64,000 nt of DNA from Micromonospora sp. ATCC 39149 (GTDB lineage: Bacteria > Actinomycetota > Actinomycetes > Mycobacteriales > Micromonosporaceae), in the NCBI RefSeq assembly GCF_000158815.1, contig NZ_GG657738.1, positions 3,124,928 through 3,188,927 of the forward strand. The letters run 5' to 3'. Below, piece by piece: positions 54,851 through 64,000 of this stretch (positions are counted from its first letter, which is position 1; every line of letters begins with the position of its first letter). The position numbers and the translations under genes are program-made. The notes below the pieces were generated by a model. The model saw only the letters and a list, made by a program, of their open reading frames with translations. It was not told the origin of the DNA and made no database searches.

Positions 54851-55453
54851 GTGCGGTACGCAGCAGCGCTCAACGGGCTCGACGCCCTGCTGCTCTCCCC
54901 CGGCGCCGACCTGCGCTACCTGACCGGCTACGACGCCAAACCGCTGGAGCGGCTGACCTGCCTGGTCCTCCCCGTCGAAGGCTCCCCGTTCCTCCTGGTG
55001 CCGGCGCTGGAGCAGCCCGCGGCCCAGGCATCCCCGGCCGGCCGCCTCGGCATAGGAATCACAGGCTGGAACGAGACCGACGACCCCTACGCCATCGTCG
55101 CGGCCCGGCTGCCGGCGTGGACGGCCCGCGTCGGCGTCGACAACCACATGTGGGCGGAGAAGACCGCCGCCTTCCACGCCGCTCTGCCGGGCGCCAGGCA
55201 GGAACTGGCCGGAAGCGTGCTGAACGAGCTACGGATGCGCAAGACCCCACAGGAGGCCGCCGCCCTGCGCCGGGCCGGTGCGGCCATCGACCGGGTGCAC
55301 ACCCGCATGGCGAGTGGCTACGGGCAGGACGCACCGAACGGGAGGTCGGCCGGGACATCGCCGGCCGCGATCACCGCCGAGGGGCATGCCCGGGTCGACG
55401 TCGTGATCGTCGGAGTCCGCCGCACCGACTGCGACCTGGTCGTACTCCCCTGA
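54851..55453 (+). pseudogene. M24 (Xaa-Pro aminopeptidase-like) remnant
   Basis: The creatinase-like N-domain is clear: 'LNGLDALLLSPGADLRYLTGY', 'ERLTCLVLPVEGSPFLLVP' and 'LNELRMRKTPQEAAALRRAGAAID' in parts. Near 55300 the frame breaks; the adjacent frame supplies 'GEWLRAGRTEREVGRDIA', after which the first frame resumes with 'ITAEGHARVDVVIVG' and soon stops. The metal-binding catalytic half is absent. The first 20 or so residues also seem lost. It is a decayed dipeptidase gene. Confidence 0.75.
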
Positions 55454-55568
55454 CACCGGCGCTGATGCGGCGGTAGATCTCATGGTCACTGCTGGTCAGT
55501 GGACGAGCGCCATAGGCGGTCGGTTCCCAAGCCGCTGCGCGCCTGGGTCGGCTCGCTGGTACGGGTGG

Positions 55569-56369
55569 TCAAAGGCTCTGGGTCGAGGGCCAGACGCCTC
55601 GACGGTAGGCGCTCGGGGTGAAGCCCAATCGGTCGCGGAACTCGCGGGTCAGGTGGGCGTGGTCGGCGTACCCGAGTTCCGTGGCGATCTGCGCGAGGGA
55701 GGCGTCCGGCTCCAAGCGGACTCGCTGCGCGGCCTCTTGGAGGCGTCGACGCCGAATCATCTCGACCGGAGCGAGCCCGACGTACCGGTTGGCCAGCCGC
55801 TGCAGCGTGCGGGGGGAGATGTGCAGGCGGGTGGCTGCGTCGTGAAGGGTTCGCACGTCGGCCGCGCTGTCCATCAGCTCGGCCATGGCGTTGGCCAGCC
55901 GGCCTTCGCCGGAGACGGGAAGAGCCCGTTCCGCCAGCCATTCGCTGAGGGTCTCGACCGCTTCGCGGTGGCGCCTGTCCGGCTCGGCGATCCGCATGGC
56001 CTTGACAACCGCGGAGTGCAGCTGCGGCTCGTCGAGGAGAAGTTCGGAGTCCCGAAGGTCGGCGGGCGGGTCGACGAACGCAGGCACCGCGGCTGGGCGC
56101 AGCAGCGCACCGACGGCCCAGCCGCGTCCGGTCAGGTCGCGATACGACAGCCGCGTGGTGGGTCCGGTGAGGCTGACTTGCTCGGGCTGGACCACGAGGT
56201 TGCAGGCCGGGTACGCGACCAGGTACTGACGCGAGGTGCGGCCCGCAGCGATGTCCCACTCCGGGATCCAGAACCACCGGACCAGATCTTCGAGCGGCGC
56301 CGGCGGGGGCACCCGGCGGAACGAGGGCAGCCGGGCCGGGTAGAGGACTCCATGGGTCTCGGCGCTCAT
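55569..56369 (-). CDS. AraC-family transcriptional regulator
   Basis: A 266-residue protein. The N-terminal sensor begins with 'PPPAPLEDLVRWFWIPEWDI' and contains 'YLVAYPACNLVVQPEQVSL'. The C-terminal AraC domain (about 170-262) has 'TLHDAATRLHISPRTLQRLANRYVGLAPVEMIRRRRLQEA' in parts and 'QIATELGYADHAHLTREFRDRLGFTPSAYR'. This is the DUF6597-type AraC group common in actinobacteria. It is divergent from the VOC gene 72 bp away, a likely target. Confidence 0.92.
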   Translation of the reverse strand: MSAETHGVLYPARLPSFRRVPPPAPLEDLVRWFWIPEWDIAAGRTSRQYLVAYPACNLVVQPEQVSLTGPTTRLSYRDLTGRGWAVGALLRPAAVPAFVDPPADLRDSELLLDEPQLHSAVVKAMRIAEPDRRHREAVETLSEWLAERALPVSGEGRLANAMAELMDSAADVRTLHDAATRLHISPRTLQRLANRYVGLAPVEMIRRRRLQEAAQRVRLEPDASLAQIATELGYADHAHLTREFRDRLGFTPSAYRRGVWPSTQSL

Positions 56370-56441
56370 CTGGCGAGCCTACGGTCAGGATGGCGCGAAT
56401 CTCCAAGCACCGCGGCGGCCGGCGCTCATAGCATCGTACGC

Positions 56442-56918
56442 ATGAATGGTCAATACACCACCAACGGCGTGCCGCACGGTTTCACGAGCCTTACCCCGTT
56501 CCTGGCGATCCCGAACGCGGCCCAGGCCGTCGCTTTCTACCAGGAGGTCTTCGGCGCCCGCGTCGTCGATGTGACCGAGATGGGCGGCGTTGTCGTCCAT
56601 GCCGACCTCGACTTCGGCCAGGGACACCTGCAACTCGGCGAGCCCACCCCGGCTTACCACCTCGTCGCGGCGCCGGCCGGCGACGATGACTGCTACTCGA
56701 TGGGCCTGTACTGCGCCGACGCCGACGACCTGGTCGCCCGGGCCGAGAAGGCCGGCGCGACCGTGCGCGAGCCCCTCGCGACGTTCGCCTCGGGCGACCG
56801 GTTCGCCTCGATCCGCGATCCGTTCGGTGTCCGCTGGACAATCATGACAAGGGTCGAGGACCTGTCCCCCGAGGAAAGCGCCCAGCGGGTTGCCGAGTGG
56901 GCCGCCGAGCAGAGCTGA
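56442..56918 (+). CDS. VOC-family (glyoxalase/PhnB-like) protein
   Basis: The 158-residue protein starts at ATG 56442. It has the PhnB-like order 'FTSLTPFLAIPNAAQAVAFYQEVFGA' in parts (about 14-40), 'HADLDFGQGHLQLGEP' (about 53-68) and 'RFASIRDPFGVRWTIMTRVEDLSPEE' in parts near the C-terminus. VOC proteins bind metal or toxins; substrate unknown. It is divergent from the AraC regulator and probably controlled by it. Confidence 0.88.
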   Translation: MNGQYTTNGVPHGFTSLTPFLAIPNAAQAVAFYQEVFGARVVDVTEMGGVVVHADLDFGQGHLQLGEPTPAYHLVAAPAGDDDCYSMGLYCADADDLVARAEKAGATVREPLATFASGDRFASIRDPFGVRWTIMTRVEDLSPEESAQRVAEWAAEQS

Positions 56919-56919
56919 C

Positions 56920-57200
56920 CGCTGGTCACTGAGGTCTGCCGGCAGGTCAGGCGGAAAAGTGGGGCCGTCAGCGTCGCGGGTGAAGACGACGTGGTTGCAG
57001 GACTGGTGGCGATCCACAGGCCGGAGGCCGCCCGTGCGCCGCCCGCCGGGAGCAGTTCGTTGGTCACCACCTCGCTCACCGCCACCACCAACTCCTCCAC
57101 GTCGTCGGGCGCGAACGGGTCGACCCGCCGTACCGCGTGGCGCGCCCTCGCCGGCGTCGGGTCGACCAGCGACACCAGCGGCCGGTCCGGACTGGGTCGT
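56920..57200 (-). pseudogene. Anti-sigma-factor-type HATPase remnant
   Basis: The frame contains 'LVSLVDPTPARARHAVRR' and 'DPFAPDDVEELVVAVSEVVTNELL', the N-box of SpoIIAB/RsbW-like ATPases (as in MEDS-HATPase proteins). After 'NELL' the frame slips, and the adjacent frame gives 'HVVFTRDADGPTFPPDLPADL', matching the family's end. The upstream MEDS domain is missing. The fragment lies between VOC and acetyltransferase genes. Confidence 0.6.
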
Positions 57201-57248
57201 CCGGCGCGAAGGTCACCCCGCCAGCCCTCGCATGAGAGAGTGTTGATC

Positions 57249-57872
57249 GTGGCCGATCATGATGAGGAAGTGCTGGAAAAGATCCGGCGAGGGCTTCTCT
57301 ACACGGAGTCGGAAGCATCCTTCCGGGACTCCCAACGCCGCACCGATCTGATTTTCGAGTACAACCAGACACGGCCGAGCGATGCCGCACGACGCCGGTC
57401 TCTCCTGGAGGCGACCCTCGGGTCGGTCGGCGAGCGCACTGTGCTCCTGTCGCCGTTCCACGCGGGATTCGGCAGCAACGTGCACATCGGCGACGACTTC
57501 TTCGGCAACGTCAACCTGACGTTCGTCGACGACGTGGAGATCCGGATCGGCGACGGCGTCATGATCGCGCCAGGCGTCACGCTGACCACGACCGGGCACC
57601 CGGTCCACCCGGACCTGCGGGTGGACTTCCGGCGGTTCTCCGAACCCATCGTGATCGAGGACAAGGTCTGGATCGGCAGCAACGCCGTCGTGCTTCCCGG
57701 CGTTCGCATCGGGTACGGCGCCGTCATCGGCGCGGGCAGCGTCGTCACTCACGACATCCCGGCCATGACCGTCGCCGTTGGAGTACCCTGCCGAGTCGTC
57801 CGACGCATCACAGAAGACGACCTCCACACCCGCGCAGCAGCCCCTACCGAGGAGCCACGAACGCACGCGTAG
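57249..57872 (+). CDS. Hexapeptide-repeat sugar O-acetyltransferase (Maa/LacA-like)
   Basis: About 207 residues from GTG 57249 (TTG 57243 possible). The N-terminal Mac domain has 'EEVLEKIRRGLLYTESEASF' and 'RRTDLIFEYNQTRPSD'. Left-handed helix repeats follow: 'FGSNVHIGDDFFGNVNLTFVDDVEIRIGDGVMIAPGVTL' in parts (about 74-115), catalytic His in 'TTTGHPVHPD', then 'WIGSNAVVLPGVRIGYGAVIGAGSVVTHDIP' in parts. It transfers acetyl from acetyl-CoA to a sugar such as maltose or a galactoside. It is monocistronic. Confidence 0.92.
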   Translation: MADHDEEVLEKIRRGLLYTESEASFRDSQRRTDLIFEYNQTRPSDAARRRSLLEATLGSVGERTVLLSPFHAGFGSNVHIGDDFFGNVNLTFVDDVEIRIGDGVMIAPGVTLTTTGHPVHPDLRVDFRRFSEPIVIEDKVWIGSNAVVLPGVRIGYGAVIGAGSVVTHDIPAMTVAVGVPCRVVRRITEDDLHTRAAAPTEEPRTHA

Positions 57873-58068
57873 CTCCGCTCCACCGCGCCCGATGCACCTA
57901 CCCGGCAACGGCCGGCTCGTCAGGGCTCGCGGCAAATCCGTGCATCGGATCTTGGACGGGGGTGCTTGGGTAAACGCCAGTCGGGAATCCCAGCCAAACG
58001 GGCCGTTGCCGCGCGCCCTTGCGGTGACCGGCGGAACCGTTCGTGAGGTTGCACCGGTCACCGCTTGC

Positions 58069-59769
58069 TCAATTGGGTGGCGACAGGTCGTGGAGGGGGA
58101 CGGCGATGTAGGACTCGCAGCCTTCCGGTGACGAGATTTCGACGCGGGTTCCGTCGGCGTTCGCGTCGGCGAAGAAGGTGTCGTGGGTGTCGATGATGAG
58201 CTGGAGTTGGTGGCCTCGTCGTAGGACGTAGTGGGCGGGCTGCATGGGGAACGTAACCGTGCATGGCTGGCCGGGTGGTGTGTTCTCGAGGGTGTAGGGC
58301 GCGTTGGTGATGATGGCGGCATCGCCGACGATCGGGTCGTAGTCGAACAGGTAGGCAACGATGAGGCAGGAGGTGGCCTGGGATGTGACAGTCAGCCGTA
58401 TCTCCAGTTCGCCCTGCACCCGCTTGGCCGCTTCCAGTGGCTCGGTGTTCCAGACCAGTGCATGCTGGCGGGCGATGACGTCGGTCTTGTAGATCCAGGG
58501 ATTACCGAGGCGTTCCCGAAGCCCGGTTTGGACCAGTTTTTCGGCGACGAAGGCTTCCGTGTCGAACCCGGGCGTCGTTTCGATGCTGCGAGTCCAGCCT
58601 GGTAGCGGTTTTCCAGCAATGATCTTCCCGTCACGGCCACCTTCGTCGGCGCTGCTCAGATAGTAGCGTTCTTGCGGCAGCGCGTACGTGTCCCAGCTGT
58701 CGTGGTGAATGTCGGACAACAGATTGTGCATGTATTCGGAGCGGACACCGAATCGCGGTTCCAGGCCGTCGCCTGCAGTGCCGCCAAGAAAGTGGTCCAT
58801 CCATCGATAGGTCATCTCGGTCGGTTTGGACGGCAATCCCAGCAGCCCTGGCAATTCTCCGTTTCCGTGGTCACCGATCTGCACGAGTAGCGATTTTGGG
58901 GTTTGCAGGCTGCGGTAGAAGTCGGTGACCGCCGGCACCGAGAAGATTGTTTCGTGCCAGTAGGTTGTCATCAGCACGGGCAGCTCGGCGGAATTGAATC
59001 TGGCGAGATGGGTACTGGGCGACCTGAGGCGTGCGAATTCCTTCACCTCGTCGTCGATCTGATTGTTTCGGATCTTGGCGATGACTTCTCTGAACTCGGC
59101 GGAGCACCGGTCCTCGTTGAATAGTAGAACGAGTTGTTCGAATGCTTTGATGTGCCTGGTGTTGTTCTCGTAGAGCGACAGCAGGAGGTCTGCCCACGCG
59201 CTGGCGCCGGCCACTGCTTTGACCCGGCTATCGTGTGCGGCGGTCAGGAAGCTGGTTCCAGCGCCGTAGGACGCTCCGAAAAGCCCGATCCGATCGGGGT
59301 CGGCTGCTTCCACGTTGTCCACCACCCAGGTGATGATTTCTGTTCCGTCGGCCCAGTCCTGCGGGCCGGCGACCTGAATCTCCCCGGACGATCCAGCCAG
59401 CCCTCGCTGGCTGTAGGCCAACGAGACGTAGTTGCCGCGCGCCCAGCGCCAGAACATGCCGACGTAGGAGTCGCGACCCAGCGGGCTCAGCGGCGCCGGC
59501 ATGATCACGACCGGGATCTTCTGTCCCGGCGCCAGCCGCCGTGGGACACTCAGCGCTGCGTCTATCTTCGTCCCGTCGGCCAGGAGAATAGGAAATTCCT
59601 GGTAGCTGGCGGTCTCTGCGAAGCTCTCATACCGTTCAGCCAACTCCCACTGGGCGAGGCGACCGATGTGACGCATGGTGGGATCGAGCATGGCCTGCCG
59701 GATGGCGTCGGTGAGGGCCTGCTGTTCGGGCGACGGATGAAAAGGCTTGTCATCGAAGCCACTAGACAC
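58069..59769 (-). CDS. CocE/S15-like alpha/beta hydrolase
   Basis: The 566-residue protein starts at GTG 59769 with GGGAG upstream. No signal peptide. The hydrolase core has 'IPVVIMPAPLSPLGRDSYVG', 'YSQRGLAGSSGEI' (the CocE 'RGxGxSxG' element), nucleophile Ser in 'GLFGASYGAGTSFLTAA' (about 172-188) and His in 'IGDHGNGELPG'. A C-terminal jelly-roll typical of X-Pro dipeptidyl-peptidase-like proteins follows ('LRRGHQLQLIIDTHDTFF'). The reaction could be acyl ester or peptide hydrolysis. The gene has lower G+C than its surroundings, suggesting acquisition. Confidence 0.8.
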   Translation of the reverse strand: MSSGFDDKPFHPSPEQQALTDAIRQAMLDPTMRHIGRLAQWELAERYESFAETASYQEFPILLADGTKIDAALSVPRRLAPGQKIPVVIMPAPLSPLGRDSYVGMFWRWARGNYVSLAYSQRGLAGSSGEIQVAGPQDWADGTEIITWVVDNVEAADPDRIGLFGASYGAGTSFLTAAHDSRVKAVAGASAWADLLLSLYENNTRHIKAFEQLVLLFNEDRCSAEFREVIAKIRNNQIDDEVKEFARLRSPSTHLARFNSAELPVLMTTYWHETIFSVPAVTDFYRSLQTPKSLLVQIGDHGNGELPGLLGLPSKPTEMTYRWMDHFLGGTAGDGLEPRFGVRSEYMHNLLSDIHHDSWDTYALPQERYYLSSADEGGRDGKIIAGKPLPGWTRSIETTPGFDTEAFVAEKLVQTGLRERLGNPWIYKTDVIARQHALVWNTEPLEAAKRVQGELEIRLTVTSQATSCLIVAYLFDYDPIVGDAAIITNAPYTLENTPPGQPCTVTFPMQPAHYVLRRGHQLQLIIDTHDTFFADANADGTRVEISSPEGCESYIAVPLHDLSPPN

Positions 59770-60298
59770 TTGCCACTCCCTGCGACTGGTGTTTTTGCAG
59801 CGGTCGGCGGGTGGCCTTCCGACCGCCCGCAGTTGTTTTGATCATCGAACGTGTCGGTGCGCCCCCGAACGCGATCGGCGCATCGTCATGCCAATTCCAA
59901 GCTAGGCGCGCCGCCGCTGGCGCAAGACCACTGAATTGAATTTTCGCGCGACCTCGGACAGGACAGCCTCCTTCGAGATCTGCGGCGGCAGGTCTTGCTT
60001 GACTCGCTGGGAAAGTCGCGTTTGACAACCAAGATATTAGATATCGTCACGCTATCAGCACTTAGCACGATGCCGACGTCCATGAAATTCTGGTTACCGG
60101 CTCCTTGCGGGGTCATCGATACGGGCGGCGCAGGCTCCAGGGTGACCACGGCTACGCAGCTGCCTGTACCGTGCCAAAACCTGCCGGACCGGGACCTTCC
60201 TGTTCGCTCTGACCCGGCAGCCGCCCTCGACGATCCGGGTCCACCGGCTCGTCACCCCAGCACCCCTAATGGGAGGTGTCGGGGCGGCCGGGAGGCAG
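59770..60298. other. Low-G+C region without a clear gene
   Basis: It holds the promoter of the CocE-like gene and AT-rich DNA around 60020-60070. Two short minus-strand frames look protein-like: 'FMDVGIVLSADSVTISNILV' around 60090-60030 and 'LPPQISKEAVLSEVARKFN' around 59990-59930. They are in different frames, so they may be one decayed gene. No family recognised. Confidence 0.35.
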
Positions 60299-60376
60299 CA
60301 CAGCGCCGCGTTCGACGAGGTCACCGCCGCCGAAGGCATCACAATGGTCAAGACCCCGCCACCGAGTCCGCGCTGG
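60299..60376 (+). mobile_element. Remnant of an integrase-core (rve) transposase
   Basis: The frame reads 'SAAFDEVTAAEGITMVKTPP', matching the stretch before 'PRANxxAER' in rve-type transposases, and then decays. Only about 26 codons survive. It lies left of the rifampicin monooxygenase. Confidence 0.6.
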
Positions 60377-60585
60377 ACCGGGCGTGGCAGCTATCAGGCG
60401 TCATTCGTTCCGGTGCAGTAAGGGGCTGGCGGGTCGGATCGGGGCGGCGTGTACGGAGCTGAGCCGGACGCGCTCGCCGGAGCACGACTGCGTGGTGCTC
60501 GAACTGGTGCTCGTTGCCATCGTGCTCGGCGAGCCATCCGTCGAACTGTGAGCTCGACTGCGCGCGCCCGGCCCCCTGAAAACAG

Positions 60586-60618
60586 ATAGTGGCAAGGAGG
60601 AGAGCTCCTTGCCACTAT
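60586..60618. terminator. Hairpin with perfect 14-bp arms upstream of rox
   Basis: ATAGTGGCAAGGAG (60586-60599) and its exact complement (60605-60618) around GAGAG, followed by an AT-rich stretch. It could be a terminator insulating rox, or a regulatory cruciform. It lies 20 bp before the rifamycin-associated element. Confidence 0.55.
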
Positions 60619-60637
60619 TAACATATACCGCACCCCC

Positions 60638-60656
60638 GGGCTTGCGGCAAGGCCCC
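60638..60656. promoter_or_regulatory. Rifamycin-associated element (RAE) GGGCTTGCGGCAAGGCCCC
   Basis: A 19-bp inverted repeat identical, as far as I recall, to the RAE consensus found before rifamycin-inactivating genes (rph, rgt, arr, rox) in actinomycetes. It lies 57 bp before the rox start and is expected to make the gene rifamycin-inducible. Confidence 0.92.
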
Positions 60657-60688
60657 GGTCGTGGCGCACAATCGTCGGCCGAGCGTAA

Positions 60689-62176
<1,488 letters not shown>

Positions 62177-62296
62177 GGGACGCTTCGCGGACTGCATGTG
62201 GAAGGTCGTCCCGCCCAGGTGACCCGGGAACGCCCTCGGGGCACCGGTGCGAACGCGTCGCAACGCACTGGCCGCACTGCTACGCACCGTCGATCC

Positions 62297-62475
62297 GGAC
62301 GCATCCGCTCCGAGGCCGCGTTCGCCGCCCTGGCCGGCGCCTCACCACTACCAGCCTCATCGGGCAACCCGACCCGGCACCGACTCAACCGCGGCGGCGA
62401 CCAACGCCTCAACCGAGCCTCCACACAGTCACGCTGGTCCGCATGGGCCACGACCCCCGCACCCGGGTCGGCGGC
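62297..62475 (+). mobile_element. Remnant of an IS110-family transposase (C-terminal part)
   Basis: The frame reads 'RIRSEAAFAALAGASPLPAS', 'SGNPTRHRLNRGGDQRLNRA', then after a frameshift near 62420 'LHTVTLVRMGHDPRTR'. This is the transposase_20 (IS116/IS110/IS902) domain in order. Both ends are lost. It lies right of rox. Confidence 0.8.
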
Positions 62476-62484
62476 AAATCCGCG

Positions 62485-63207
62485 TCAGTCTGCTGGATCT
62501 GGCGGCCATGGGCCTAGCGTGGGCAGCTTGCCTGACGCCGTGCGTATTTCTCGGTCGGTGGCCCGGCCGGCCATCCACGCCGCCAGGTCGTGTGCGGCTC
62601 CGCTGACTTCGACCGGCGCACCTGCTCCGATAACTTTGGTCTGGTCTATGTCGTCGGCTCGGAGGATCAATAGGATCCCGGCTGGGACGCGGGCGGCCAG
62701 GAAGTCGAGTACGTGCAGCGCGAAGGCGGCTGGCCAATGCCGGGGGGTGTAGCCAAGATCCAGGTCGACGGCATGGATTTCTGCCTCCCGCCAGCGGGCC
62801 AACGCCGTGTCCAGCACGGTAGCGTTGCGGAACCGGACCGGTCGGAGCCAGTCTGGGGCAGAGAGCCTGCTCCAGGTGTCCTGCAAGGCTTGCTGCGCAT
62901 CGCGCAGCTGCTCGCGCAACTCCGCCCCGGTGCGGGACGCTCCCTGTTCGATGGACCGGTCGCGGCTTGCCTGACCGCCGTCGTACATGTCGACCAGCTC
63001 CCCGCGTAGGGCATGGCGAGCTTGCCGTTCGAAGGCCCACGCGTTGTCCGCCAGGTGCGTCAACACATGTGCCCGCGTCCATCCGGGCAGCGACGAGTCC
63101 GCACGCAACTGCCCCTCGTCAAGGCCATCAGCTAAGCGAATGATCGCAGCGTGCGTCTGGGCGACCGAGGACAAGAGCTCGTGCGGTGGAACCCGCCAGT
63201 CGATCAT
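62485..63207 (-). CDS. Mycothiol-dependent maleylpyruvate-isomerase-family protein (DinB/MDMPI)
   Basis: The 240-residue protein starts at ATG 63207. The helical DinB-like MDMPI_N domain shows 'LPGWTRAHVLTHLADNAWAFERQ' in parts (about 40-62; His residues bind metal), 'RSIEQGASRTGAELREQL' and 'WREAEIHAVDLDLGYTPRHW' (third His region, about 140-158). The C-terminal MDMPI_C/SCP2-like part contains 'VEVSGAAHDLAAWMAGR'. The family uses mycothiol as cofactor for isomerase or transferase reactions; substrate unknown. Confidence 0.9.
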   Translation of the reverse strand: MIDWRVPPHELLSSVAQTHAAIIRLADGLDEGQLRADSSLPGWTRAHVLTHLADNAWAFERQARHALRGELVDMYDGGQASRDRSIEQGASRTGAELREQLRDAQQALQDTWSRLSAPDWLRPVRFRNATVLDTALARWREAEIHAVDLDLGYTPRHWPAAFALHVLDFLAARVPAGILLILRADDIDQTKVIGAGAPVEVSGAAHDLAAWMAGRATDREIRTASGKLPTLGPWPPDPAD

Positions 63208-63247
63208 GAGTTCAGCCTACGCCGGCGCCGGAGTCATACAGGGCCAT

Positions 63248-63892
63248 CTAGCGGCCCTCCGTGGCCATCCGGATCCCCAGTCCGACCAGCACCGTGCCGC
63301 TGATCGCGTCGAGCCGCCGTCGGACCGTCGACCGCCGGAACCACCCGCTCGCGCGACCCACCAATGCCGCAAGCGTCAGATACAACACGATCTCGATGAT
63401 TACCTGAAGAACGGCCAGCGCCGCGGTCGTGGCGAACAGCGGCCGATCGGCGGGCACGAACTGCGGATAAAAGGCGATCATGAAGGCGGCGGCCTTCGGG
63501 TTCGCGAGCATTACCACCGCGCCCTCGCCGAATGCCTTCGCCCACCCCTTCGCCGTGGTAACCGGCGGCTCACCCGCTGGCTCCGCCGCCGCTCCGCGGT
63601 TGCGCCACGCCGAGCGCCATGCCTTGATCCCGAGGTACAGCAGGAAGCCCGCGCCGACCACCCGCAGCACCGTATAAGCAATCTCTGAGGCCGCGACCAG
63701 CGCCGCCAGGCCCGCGGCCGCGAACAACGCCCACAGGTACAGGCCGGCCTCAAGCCCCAACACCGTGGGCACGGCACCGCCGAACCCACGCACGGCGGCT
63801 CGGCGCAGGATCAGCGCCATCGCGGGGCCGGGCGAGGCGGAGATGAGGATCACCGCGACCACGAACGCGGGTATCGAGGCAACAAGATCCAT
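63248..63892 (-). CDS. LysE/RhtB-family amino-acid exporter
   Basis: About 214 residues from ATG 63892; a longer start at 63967 would add a hydrophilic leader unlike the family. It has six hydrophobic helices, the LysE start 'FVVAVILISASPGPAMALILRRA' in parts (motif SPGP near residue 20), 'AGFLLYLGIKAWRS' and 'FGEGAVVMLANPKAAAFMIAFYPQFV' in parts (NPK motif). It exports amino acids or related small solutes. It is monocistronic and ends 40 bp from the MDMPI start. Confidence 0.92.
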   Translation of the reverse strand: MDLVASIPAFVVAVILISASPGPAMALILRRAAVRGFGGAVPTVLGLEAGLYLWALFAAAGLAALVAASEIAYTVLRVVGAGFLLYLGIKAWRSAWRNRGAAAEPAGEPPVTTAKGWAKAFGEGAVVMLANPKAAAFMIAFYPQFVPADRPLFATTAALAVLQVIIEIVLYLTLAALVGRASGWFRRSTVRRRLDAISGTVLVGLGIRMATEGR

Positions 63893-64000
63893 GACCGGAT
63901 CATCCCGGCCGCAGTCGATCGGCTCAACCATGTTTGCTGCCAGGCATGGGTCACGCACATGCCGCATGCTGCCGCCCCGAGTTAGACGGCGGCGGACGTA

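Overview
The window is high-G+C actinobacterial chromosome. Its content points to a soil Micromonosporaceae-type organism (Micromonospora or a close relative): GTG starts are frequent, many secreted modular polysaccharide-degrading enzymes carry ricin-type or CBM2 modules, and a cobalamin riboswitch precedes class Ia ribonucleotide reductase. It also has mycothiol-type enzymes, DUF574 methyltransferases and many one-component regulators. The genus is inferred from gene content, not proven.

Layout. 1-6.3 kb: a DUF574 methyltransferase cut by the window edge, a secreted ricin-GH43 enzyme, a secreted SMP-30 protein and a secreted CE1/PHB-depolymerase-like esterase with a ricin domain. 6.4-9.4 kb: an AraC regulator, an ArsR-SRPBCC pair, a TsnR-type 23S rRNA methyltransferase (thiostrepton resistance) and a DHFR-like protein. 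9.6-14.1 kb: the glyoxylate shunt, with RamB-type regulator divergent from aceA-aceB and a RamB-like box between them. 14.1-22.8 kb: CBM2-GH62 arabinofuranosidase, a PadR-DUF1048-ABC exporter operon, an SGNH/CE3-like esterase with ricin domain, a PETase/cutinase-like polyester hydrolase fused to CBM2, a PrsW-type membrane protease and a secreted LamG-like protein. 23.2-26.9 kb: cobalamin riboswitch-nrdA-nrdB. 27-29.8 kb: a LacI regulator and a secreted FN3x3-CBM2 protein behind a CebR-like operator.

29.9-37.9 kb: an APH-like kinase; a compositionally odd minus-strand group of chagasin-type cysteine-protease inhibitor and papain-like protease, with an S41 peptidase upstream; a TetR regulator with a perfect 24-bp palindrome and a cytosolic GH-A clan hydrolase; a cyclase-family hydrolase divergent from a LysR regulator. 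38.1-40.8 kb: a P2-type cation ATPase. 41.3-47.1 kb: a NikABCDE-like ABC importer whose binding-protein gene is frameshifted, preceded by a truncated Fe/Mn superoxide dismutase gene under a textbook Nur (nickel regulator) box. 47.5-49.8 kb: DUF998-YCII/DGPF-ECF42-type sigma operon. 50.1-54.5 kb: two tandem WxL-like secreted proteins with a DUF916 protein, and a membrane-anchored alpha/beta hydrolase. 54.5-57.2 kb: gene remnants (zinc alcohol dehydrogenase, M24 peptidase, anti-sigma ATPase) among intact AraC and VOC genes. 57.2-64 kb: a hexapeptide acetyltransferase, a CocE/S15-like hydrolase, and a rifampicin monooxygenase behind a perfect 19-bp rifamycin-associated element, flanked by transposase remnants; then a mycothiol-type DinB/MDMPI protein and a LysE exporter.

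How it works together. The secreted hydrolases look like a dispersed plant-polymer (arabinoxylan/cutin) regulon tied together by LacI-family operators. Two antibiotic self-protection genes (tsnR, rox) are present without biosynthetic clusters. The regions at 30.9-33.3, 46.6-47.5, 50-50.3, 54.5-57.2 and 58-62.5 kb are accessory in character, with remnants, IS debris and lower G+C.
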